Below are positions 1 to 5,658 of a DNA stretch of 8,677 nt, piece by piece (the stretch's first letter is position 1; every line of letters starts with the position of its first letter). The position numbers were made by a program, and so were the translations under genes. The DNA is taken from assembly GCA_934090595.1 (NCBI GenBank), contig CAKOJO010000045.1, positions 1 to 8,677 of the forward strand. Reading direction: 5' to 3'. Source of the stretch: an uncultured Bacilli bacterium (GTDB lineage Bacteria; Bacillota_I; Bacilli_A; RF39; UBA660). A model generated the notes under the pieces. That model searched no databases, was not told the DNA's origin, and saw only the letters and a list, made by a program, of their open reading frames with translations.

Positions 1-4
1 ATTT

Positions 5-10
5 GAGGTG
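5..10 (+). promoter_or_regulatory. Ribosome binding site fixing the first start at 15
   Basis: GAGGTG lies four bases before ATG 15. The frame stays open back to a TTG at 3, but a start there would place this site inside the coding region. The same string, ATTTGAGGTG, recurs at 1471-1480 before the next gene. Confidence 0.65.
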
Positions 11-14
11 TATT

Positions 15-1481
15 ATGGGGAAAGAGGCTTTTATATATTTAATATTTTTTACTATTTGGATTATAAGACTTTATTATAAGCTTTATGATAAGAGAACTAA
101 GAAATATATTCTTTTTATTGGATTTTTTATAGTATTTTGGATGCTTATTAGAATATTTAAAGATATTATTGGTATTTCCTTTGTGGTTAGATATTGTTGG
201 TATTTGTATTATGTTCCTCTTATATTTATTCCGTTTTTGTTTTATGTATTTAGTGATAGTTTAAATAGTAAAATGTCTAATAAAAAGTTTTGTTTTTTAT
301 TAGTTATTGCAATTTTATTATTTGGTTTTGTTATTACTAATGATTTACATCAATTGGTTTTTCATTTTAATGATGGATTATCTAATTTTGAAGATTATAC
401 TCATTATTATGGTTATTATGCTATTTGTATTTATATATTTTCTTTGTATGTATGTGGTGTTATAAATCTTGTTATAAAGAGTTTTAAAATAAGGAAGAGT
501 TATAAATCTTGTTTGCCTTTTCTTATGATTTTATTTGGTGTTTTGTATACTTATTTGTATGTTAAAGGTGTTTATTTTATTGTGCATAGTAATTTGTCTG
601 TTGTACTTAGTATACTTATTTGTTTAGGCATCGAGATTATGTTTTATATTGATTTGATTCCTAACAATTCTAAGTATAAAAAGTATTTTGTAAATTCTGA
701 TTTAGATATGGTAATTGTTTCTTTAGATGGTAATATTTTGTATACTACGAAAAGTTTTGATGTTGTACCTATGTTTATAATTAATGATATTAAAAATAAC
801 TGTGTATTAGATTGTTATGATGAAGTTAATGTTTTATATGATGTAAGAAAGAATAAAGATAGTTATGTTATATTGAGAAGTGATATTAGTGTTCTTAATA
901 AACTTAAGGAAGAACTTAGAATTAAACAAGAAGAACTTATTGTTCAACAAAAAGCTTTGAAAAGTGAAGAAAAGATTAAGAAAGAGTTATATGAGATTGA
1001 TCTTAGAAAAAGAATTGTTTTAGAACTTGAAGATAGTCTTTATAGTAAGAGAATAGTTGCTAGAGATATTTTGAATAAAAGTGATATATCTTTTTCTGAT
1101 TTAGAAAGATTGAAATTAATAATTGCTTATTGTAAGAGAAAAAGTTTTCTTATTATATCTGAGCTTAATGATGAGTTATATGATGGGGATGGTATAAAGC
1201 TTATTATTAATGAACTTCTTTGTGATTTTAGTTTTCTTAATATAAATGGTGCAGTAATGGTTAATAAAATGTGTTGTGATAGTTATATGATGTCTAAAAT
1301 ATATGAGAGGGTGTTTGATGTTTTATATCATGTTAGTGATATAGATATTGTTATATTTATTGATTCTGATTGTTTAAAGTTTGAAATTAGTGGTGCAAGT
1401 GTTGAAGATTTTGCTTTTTTAGAAGATTGTTTAGTTAAGACTTATGAGAATGATATAAATATTAGTTTTAATTTGAGGTGA
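15..1481 (+). CDS. Seven-helix membrane sensor with degenerate histidine-kinase C-terminus (probable pseudokinase)
   Basis: A 488-residue protein with about seven hydrophobic helices in residues 5-216. It includes a TNDLHQ motif at 108-113 that I associate with the N-terminal 7TM domain of Firmicutes histidine kinases. A PAS-like segment follows (about 224-293, around SLDGNILY), then a charged coiled coil (about 294-332) and a kinase-like tail. Compared with the kinase encoded next, RIVLELEDSL (333-342) falls where an active enzyme has an RIxxEIHDxL-type motif, so the phosphoacceptor His is Glu339. The N-box Asn is Asp435 (ERVFDVLYH), and no DxG or GxG box follows before the protein ends. I infer that it senses a ligand in the membrane and controls the adjacent kinase, possibly as a heterodimer, without phosphorylating anything itself. 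ATG at 15 is preferred to the in-frame TTG at 3 because the GAGGTG ribosome site (5-10) lies between them. The signal is unknown. Sevenfold topology and pseudokinase status are read by eye. Confidence 0.82.
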   Translation: MGKEAFIYLIFFTIWIIRLYYKLYDKRTKKYILFIGFFIVFWMLIRIFKDIIGISFVVRYCWYLYYVPLIFIPFLFYVFSDSLNSKMSNKKFCFLLVIAILLFGFVITNDLHQLVFHFNDGLSNFEDYTHYYGYYAICIYIFSLYVCGVINLVIKSFKIRKSYKSCLPFLMILFGVLYTYLYVKGVYFIVHSNLSVVLSILICLGIEIMFYIDLIPNNSKYKKYFVNSDLDMVIVSLDGNILYTTKSFDVVPMFIINDIKNNCVLDCYDEVNVLYDVRKNKDSYVILRSDISVLNKLKEELRIKQEELIVQQKALKSEEKIKKELYEIDLRKRIVLELEDSLYSKRIVARDILNKSDISFSDLERLKLIIAYCKRKSFLIISELNDELYDGDGIKLIINELLCDFSFLNINGAVMVNKMCCDSYMMSKIYERVFDVLYHVSDIDIVIFIDSDCLKFEISGASVEDFAFLEDCLVKTYENDINISFNLR

Positions 1482-1482
1482 T

Positions 1483-2598
1483 ATGGTGGTTATTGTTACG
1501 TGTATATTGGTATTACTTAGTATTTTACAAACTTATGTTACTATGATTGTGATATTAAGAAAAGATAGTTTGTTTAGGATGATTATTAATTTAGTTTTTC
1601 TTATTTTTATGATTGTGATTGGTTTGTATGATATAGATTATTCTTTTTATGGTGTTTTTAATTCTTTATCTTTTGTTTTATCTATTGTTATTTGTGTGTT
1701 AGTAGTTATTAATTTTATATTTTTCTTTAATAATAGAAATGTTTCTATTTTATCTATTAAAAATGGTATTGATATGTCTTCTTCTGGTATTATGTTTTTG
1801 GATGATAAAAAGATTTTACTTATTAATAGTGTTATGGATTCTATACTTAGTGATTTAGGTATTTATAATAATTATATTGATAATCTTAAAAGTTGTTGTT
1901 TTAAAAGCTATTTATTTAAATCTTTAGATAGGGTTTGGTTACTTAGAATAATTAATGATAAGGAAATTGTTTGTTTTGATGTTACTGATATTTATTTTAT
2001 ACAAGAAGAAATAGAGACTAAGAATAAAAAAATTGAAAAGTGCAATAAAAAGATTCTTTCTAATTTGAATAATATAGGAAGAATTGAGAAGACTAAGAAT
2101 TTAATAAAAATAAAGAATGAGTTTCATGATTTATTGGGGCATAGACTTTCTCTTTTTAATCAGTATCTTATGAGTGATAATGTTTTACTTGATGAAGTTT
2201 CTGAGATGTTTGATGATTTATTTATTGATAGAAGGTATGAAGATTTTAATGATGCTCTTGATGATTTTGTTTCTAAGTATAAAACTTATGGTATTAATGT
2301 TAATATAACTGGTTTGCTTCCTAGTGATAAAGAGAAGTCGTTAGTTTTATTTGAGATTATTAGAGAAAGTGTTACTAATGCTGTTAATCATGCTGATAGT
2401 AAAAATATTAATGTTTTTATAAGTGAGTCATCTTTTGATTATGAAATGATTATTAGCAATGATGGGAAAAAACCAAAGAAGAAAATAGTTGAGGGTGAAG
2501 GTATTGAAGGAATGAGAAGAAAAGTTTATTCTTTGAATGGTGATATTGATATTTCTAGTAGAGATGGTTTTGTTTTAAAAGTTAGAATAAAAAAATAA
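1483..2598 (+). CDS. Membrane sensor histidine kinase (NarL/LiaS-like class, HisKA_3 type)
   Basis: A 371-residue kinase with three N-terminal membrane helices (about 3-25, 32-50, 60-82). A PAS-like domain follows (about 91-170, GIMFLDDKKILLIN, ending in DVTDIYFIQEE), then a coiled coil (about 173-212). The dimerisation/phosphoacceptor segment is FHDLLGHRLSLF with His215. The ATPase domain has an N box at 295-304 (ESVTNAVNHA, Asn299), a G1 box NDG (Asp327, Gly328) and a G2 box GEGIEGM (338-344), so all catalytic elements are present. It should autophosphorylate His215 and pass the phosphate to a response regulator, most likely the convergent NarL-type one at 2609-3238. It starts one base after the upstream pseudokinase stop, with its ribosome site (GAGG, 1475-1478) inside that gene, so the two are translationally coupled. 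GTG at 1486 is an alternative start with better spacing. The ligand is unknown, and the short extracellular loops suggest sensing within the membrane or through the partner. Confidence 0.9.
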   Translation: MVVIVTCILVLLSILQTYVTMIVILRKDSLFRMIINLVFLIFMIVIGLYDIDYSFYGVFNSLSFVLSIVICVLVVINFIFFFNNRNVSILSIKNGIDMSSSGIMFLDDKKILLINSVMDSILSDLGIYNNYIDNLKSCCFKSYLFKSLDRVWLLRIINDKEIVCFDVTDIYFIQEEIETKNKKIEKCNKKILSNLNNIGRIEKTKNLIKIKNEFHDLLGHRLSLFNQYLMSDNVLLDEVSEMFDDLFIDRRYEDFNDALDDFVSKYKTYGINVNITGLLPSDKEKSLVLFEIIRESVTNAVNHADSKNINVFISESSFDYEMIISNDGKKPKKKIVEGEGIEGMRRKVYSLNGDIDISSRDGFVLKVRIKK

Positions 2599-2611
2599 GA
2601 GAAATCTCTTA
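2596..2611. terminator. Palindrome spanning both convergent stop codons (possible bidirectional terminator)
   Basis: TAAGAG-AAAT-CTCTTA forms a 6-bp stem with a 4-nt loop. Its left arm begins with the TAA stop of the kinase and its right arm ends with the reversed TAA of the response regulator. Read on the minus strand it is followed by a T-rich run (complement of 2588-2595), as in an intrinsic terminator. On the plus strand the following sequence is less uniform (AATTATTTAG). The stem is short and AT-rich, so its strength is uncertain. Confidence 0.45.
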
Positions 2612-3238
2612 ATTATTTAGTTTGGGTATTACGTATCTGTTTCCAATGCAATATACTAAAAGTTTTGATACTGATTCAAAGTTTAATTTATTTAGAATTG
2701 ATGATATATGGTTTTTTAATGTACCAAGTGTTATATTTAATTGATCAGCGATGTCTTCGCGATCTATACCACTACACAAAAGGGTTAATATTTTTAACTC
2801 TTTTTCTGTTAGTTTATCAAAGTTTATTTCATCATCTTTTTTTAAATTGTTTTCTGGAAATAGTTTGTATCCATTTATTACTTGATTGATTGAGGTTATT
2901 AAGGTATTTGAATCAATGTTTTTGTATAAGAAGCCATCTAGTTTTTTTTCTTTTGCTTCTTTTATAAAGGTTATTTCAGGTACTCCGGTTATAACTAGGA
3001 CTTTTATATTATTTTGATATTTTTCTTTTACTAGTTTACCATTTTTAATGCCACTTGAATTATTTTTTGTACATATATCTGTTAAGACTAAGTCTGGTTT
3101 GTATTTATCACATATATTTAACATATCTTTTGCATTATCGCTTGTAGCTACTATATCAAATGATTCTTCAAGTGTTTTTTTTAACATGTCATTTAAGATT
3201 AATTGATCTTCGATTATTATAATTTTTTTCTTTTGCAT
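2609..3238 (-). CDS. NarL/LuxR-family response regulator, probable partner of the convergent kinase
   Basis: A 209-residue, two-domain transcription factor. The receiver domain (about 3-125) has the acidic pair Glu10-Asp11, phosphoacceptor Asp54 (LVLTDI), Thr84 (VITG) and Lys106 (LYK). The C-terminal NarL-type helix-turn-helix (about 143-197) starts LTEKELKILTLL, with recognition-helix region TLGTLKNHISSILNKL. Length and domain order are normal for the family. The pieces TDICTKNNSSG and ITGVPEITFIKEA resemble response regulators that, from memory, accompany the 7TM-protein/kinase pair in Clostridia, which supports partnership with 15-2598. The gene faces those two genes, with 10 bp between the stop codons, so it must have its own promoter upstream of 3238. 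On the minus strand GAGGTGAT precedes the ATG at good spacing (complement of 3243-3250). Target genes are unknown; autoregulation and control of the divergent lipoprotein gene are possibilities. Confidence 0.9.
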   Translation of the reverse strand: MQKKKIIIIEDQLILNDMLKKTLEESFDIVATSDNAKDMLNICDKYKPDLVLTDICTKNNSSGIKNGKLVKEKYQNNIKVLVITGVPEITFIKEAKEKKLDGFLYKNIDSNTLITSINQVINGYKLFPENNLKKDDEINFDKLTEKELKILTLLCSGIDREDIADQLNITLGTLKNHISSILNKLNFESVSKLLVYCIGNRYVIPKLNN

Positions 3239-3254
3239 GGTATCACCTCATTTA

Positions 3255-3266
3255 CTAATATATTAG
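3255..3266. repeat. 12-bp perfect palindrome upstream of the response regulator start
   Basis: CTAATATATTAG is perfectly self-complementary and ends 16 bp before the regulator ATG (3238, minus strand). It could be an operator for autoregulation. It is pure A/T apart from the outer C and G, so chance is a real alternative in this base composition. Confidence 0.3.
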
Positions 3267-3301
3267 CATATTTTTCTTTATTATTAAAGCAATATTTTTT
3301 G

Positions 3302-3347
3302 ATTATTACTTTAGTCATTGTTTGTGTTTTTAAATTATTACTTTTAG
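3302..3347. repeat. Direct repeat of ATTATTACTTT(T)AG, 32 bp apart
   Basis: ATTATTACTTTAG (3302-3314) recurs as ATTATTACTTTTAG (3334-3347), with one extra T. The start-to-start distance is 32 bp, about three helical turns, which would put both copies on one face of the DNA. The pair sits between the divergent regulator and lipoprotein genes, a typical place for response-regulator sites. Binding is inference. Confidence 0.4.
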
Positions 3348-3450
3348 CATATATATTTAATTTTTTTATTATATTACAATAAATATGTGAGGAAATTTAG
3401 TATAAAGGTGGTGTTTTTTAAATAGTTTTATATTAAATAATATTTTTATT

Positions 3451-3458
3451 AAGGAGGT
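3451..3458 (+). promoter_or_regulatory. Strong ribosome binding site of the lipoprotein gene
   Basis: AAGGAGGT, near-perfect anti-Shine-Dalgarno complementarity, lies six bases before ATG 3465 and supports this start. Confidence 0.8.
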
Positions 3459-3464
3459 AATGTT

Positions 3465-4430
3465 ATGAATAAGAAAATATTATTAATTATGATAGCTTTT
3501 ATATGTTGTTTTGTTTTATCAGGATGTAGCATGGGTGTGAATGAAGCAGAATTAAAAGATGAGTATGCACCTTTCTTATTTAAGTTTAAGTATCCTAAGA
3601 AAGATTATGTTTTTGATGCGGATTTAGATCATGCTAAGTATGTTCAAGGTACTTTGAAGAATGAAGAAAAGAATATTAAGATTATTTTTGATTTTACTGA
3701 TATGAGTAAGAGTGGTCTTAATTCTGAAATGAATTATAAGAGTAAGAAAAGTAATTTTAAAAAGACTTTGTATACAAATATTGGTGGATATGAATATTAT
3801 GATGAAAAGGAATATTATGGAGTAAGCTTATTTGATATGAAGACTTCAGATAGTATGAATTGTGCTTTAACTGTTATAGTTTCTAAACTTGATAGTAAAA
3901 ATGATGCGAATATAGAGGAGTTTGTGAATTCTAAAGATTTTGATAGAATTATGAAATCTATTAATTTAGATACTAATGTTGATGGTAAAAAGATAGATGG
4001 GTTTATTTCTGATAATCATAAACTTATTGTTAAAAATTTAAAGAGTGAAGATGGTTATTCTGTAAAGCAATATAGTACTTCTGGTGGAGTTATGAGTTCT
4101 TATTTGATTGGTGATGATAAGAATAAGGATGCTGGTGCTTATTTTAGAGTTGATTATAATGAACTTGAAAAAGTCTATAAGAGTTTTGATGAGATGATAA
4201 GTTCTAAAGTTAAGAGTAAAGAAGAGTATGTTTCTTATGATTTATTTGGACTTAAAGTTAAAAAAAGGGTTCTTTCTAATAATAGTAGTAAAAAATATAG
4301 TAAGAGTATGCAAGGGTATTTTGAGAGAGATGAAAAGATATTTAGTTTTTCTTATTATCAATATGTAGGGGTTAAGGATGAAGTTGGAAAAAAACTTGTT
4401 AATGATGTACTTAATAACTTGGAATTTTAA
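3465..4430 (+). CDS. Predicted lipoprotein of unknown function
   Basis: A 321-residue exported protein. Residues 1-20 form a lipoprotein signal peptide (MNKK, a hydrophobic stretch, then LSGC), with Cys21 as the lipidated residue, so the mature protein should be tethered to the outer face of the membrane. I do not recognise the mature domain. It is rich in Lys, Asp, Ser and Tyr and may contain two related halves. Each has a beta-rich stretch (around IKIIFDFTDM and AYFRVDYNELE), an aromatic segment (GGYEYY..YYGVSLF and IFSFSYYQYVG) and a short terminal helix (FDRIMKSINL and VNDVLNNLEF), which recalls small two-copy lipoprotein folds. The gene lies divergently from the response regulator, so the two-component system may control it, though this is only positional. 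No terminator separates it from the next operon, whose promoter begins 9 bases after this stop. Confidence 0.8.
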   Translation: MNKKILLIMIAFICCFVLSGCSMGVNEAELKDEYAPFLFKFKYPKKDYVFDADLDHAKYVQGTLKNEEKNIKIIFDFTDMSKSGLNSEMNYKSKKSNFKKTLYTNIGGYEYYDEKEYYGVSLFDMKTSDSMNCALTVIVSKLDSKNDANIEEFVNSKDFDRIMKSINLDTNVDGKKIDGFISDNHKLIVKNLKSEDGYSVKQYSTSGGVMSSYLIGDDKNKDAGAYFRVDYNELEKVYKSFDEMISSKVKSKEEYVSYDLFGLKVKKRVLSNNSSKKYSKSMQGYFERDEKIFSFSYYQYVGVKDEVGKKLVNDVLNNLEF

Positions 4431-4438
4431 AAATAGAC

Positions 4439-4467
4439 TTGTCTGTAATTTTATACAATGATATAAT
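4439..4467 (+). promoter_or_regulatory. Vegetative extended -10 promoter for the SPFH/zinc-ribbon operon
   Basis: TTGTCT (4439-4444, 4 of 6 to consensus), a 17-bp spacer, then a perfect TATAAT (4462-4467) preceded by TGA, which makes an extended -10 element. Transcription would start near 4474, giving a leader of about 30 nt to ATG 4503. This is the best promoter in the window. It is not of the SigW type (no TGAAAC/CGTA) that drives related genes in B. subtilis. Confidence 0.75.
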
Positions 4468-4487
4468 TAATTTATATTAATAAATTG

Positions 4488-4496
4488 AAGGAGGAT
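4488..4496 (+). promoter_or_regulatory. Ribosome binding site fixing the SPFH gene start at 4503
   Basis: AAGGAGGAT ends six bases before ATG 4503. The frame is open upstream to a TTG at 4485, but that would put this site inside the gene, so the protein starts MGFIKAF. Confidence 0.85.
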
Positions 4497-4502
4497 ATAT
4501 TT

Positions 4503-5654
4503 ATGGGATTTATTAAAGCATTTAGTGGTGCAATTGGAGGAACTTTTGCGGATCAATGGAAAGATTTTATTGTTCCTAGAAGTGATGTCAGTGCAACTGC
4601 TGGAGTATTTGGAGCAGAAAGACGTGGTACTGATGCAGGACGTGGCGCAAATACTAAAGGATCAGAAAATATTATAACTAATGGTAGTAAGATTGTTGTA
4701 CCTGAAGGAACAGCACTTATTACTATGCAAGATGGTGCAATTACAGGATGTATAACAGAACCAGGAGGATTTACATTTACATCTGATGACCAAAATTCTA
4801 AATCTTTCTTTGCTGGAGATGGTATTTTATCTTCAACTCTTACAACTTCATGGGAAAGATTTAAAATGGGTGGTGTTCCTGGTGGAGAACAATTAGTATT
4901 TTATGTTAATTTGAAAGAAATACCTGGTAATAGATTTGGAACACAATCTGAAATATTTTGGGATGATGCTTTTCTTGGAACACAAGTAGGAGCAGTAACT
5001 CGTGGTACTTATTCAATGAAAATTGTTGATCCAATACTTTTTATAAAGAATTTTGTACCTGTTGAATATTTAAGACCTGATAGCGAAGTTTTTGATTTTG
5101 CTGATATGGATAATGTAGCAGGAGAACAATTATTTAATGAAGTAGTTGGTAGTTTATCAGCAGCATTTTCAAATTATACGAATGATCCAAGTAAAGGAAA
5201 TCGTATAACTAAAATTCAAGGTGATCAAATAGGATTTGCTCAGTCTCTTAGTACTGCAGTTGAAGAAGGCTATAGATGGAAATCTGATCGTGGTCTTGAA
5301 ATAGTTAAGGTTGCTATTACTGCGATTGAATACGATGAAGATACTAAAGCACTTCTTAGTGATGTTAAAAAAGCAGATGCATTATCTGGAGCACGTGGTA
5401 ATTCATTTATGCAACAATCAGTGGCAAGAGGTTTCCAAGCAGCAGGTGAAAATGGTGGTGGAAATGGTATGGCATTCATGGGAATGGGTGTAAATGCTGT
5501 TGGTGGTGCAATGGGTGCTTTCCAACAACCAGTGCAAAATAATACTGTACAAGAAGATCCATATGAAAAACTTACTAAAATGAAACAATTGCTAGATAAT
5601 AATGTTATTACTCAAGAAGAATTTGACAAGGCTAAAAAAGATTTATTAGGATAA
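4503..5654 (+). CDS. SPFH-domain protein of the YdjI / 'virion core protein' type with C-terminal SHOCT motif
   Basis: A 383-residue protein. The start MGFIKAFSGAIGGTFADQWKDFI, then a region with SKIVVPEGTALITMQDGAITGCITEPGGF (62-90), is characteristic of YdjI-like SPFH (stomatin/prohibitin/flotillin) proteins. The SPFH region runs to about residue 275. A Gly/Met/Ala-rich linker follows (about 311-342), then DPYEKLTKMKQLLDNNVITQEEFDKAKKDLL (352-382), a SHOCT motif often found at the ends of membrane-associated oligomeric proteins. There is no N-terminal membrane helix, so it probably assembles in the cytoplasm on the membrane, perhaps held by its neighbour. In B. subtilis, YdjI helps bring phage-shock protein PspA to the membrane together with YdjG and YdjH; a similar membrane-stress role is inference here. 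It is first in a two-gene operon, with the next gene 4 bp downstream. About half its Arg codons are CGT, unlike the upstream kinase genes, which use AGA/AGG. Confidence 0.88.
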   Translation: MGFIKAFSGAIGGTFADQWKDFIVPRSDVSATAGVFGAERRGTDAGRGANTKGSENIITNGSKIVVPEGTALITMQDGAITGCITEPGGFTFTSDDQNSKSFFAGDGILSSTLTTSWERFKMGGVPGGEQLVFYVNLKEIPGNRFGTQSEIFWDDAFLGTQVGAVTRGTYSMKIVDPILFIKNFVPVEYLRPDSEVFDFADMDNVAGEQLFNEVVGSLSAAFSNYTNDPSKGNRITKIQGDQIGFAQSLSTAVEEGYRWKSDRGLEIVKVAITAIEYDEDTKALLSDVKKADALSGARGNSFMQQSVARGFQAAGENGGGNGMAFMGMGVNAVGGAMGAFQQPVQNNTVQEDPYEKLTKMKQLLDNNVITQEEFDKAKKDLLG

Positions 5655-5658
5655 GCAT

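Larger units (their letters stand above)
3239..3464. promoter_or_regulatory. Divergent AT-rich intergenic control region
   Basis: This 226-bp gap separates the leftward regulator gene from the rightward lipoprotein gene, so it must hold at least one promoter for each. Several TATAAT-like hexamers exist, for example TACAAT at 3375-3380 (plus) and TATAAT on the minus strand near 3370. None has a convincing -35 partner at 16-18 bp, so I do not assign a start site. No ORF, tRNA or strong hairpin was seen. The repeat and palindrome inside it are listed separately. Confidence 0.5.

Noticed and set aside
3..17. TTG at 3 as start of the first gene
   Set aside because: The ribosome site at 5-10 would fall inside the gene; ATG 15 is correctly spaced after it.
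1479..1481. Mycoplasma-type code in which TGA is Trp
   Set aside because: TGA closes the first gene exactly where the next one begins with coupled spacing, and Trp is encoded by TGG throughout.
2665..2889. Open frame of 74 codons on the plus strand inside the response regulator gene
   Set aside because: It is antisense to a well-supported receiver/HTH protein, has no ribosome site and its translation is a low-complexity Leu-rich shadow.
3430..3443. Inverted repeat ATATTA-AA-TAATAT before the lipoprotein gene
   Set aside because: It is made only of A and T in an A/T-rich leader, so it is expected by chance and would form a very weak hairpin.
5270..5493. Open frames of 60-69 codons on both strands inside the SPFH gene
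   Set aside because: They overlap a conserved SPFH protein in other frames, lack ribosome sites and match no recognised family.
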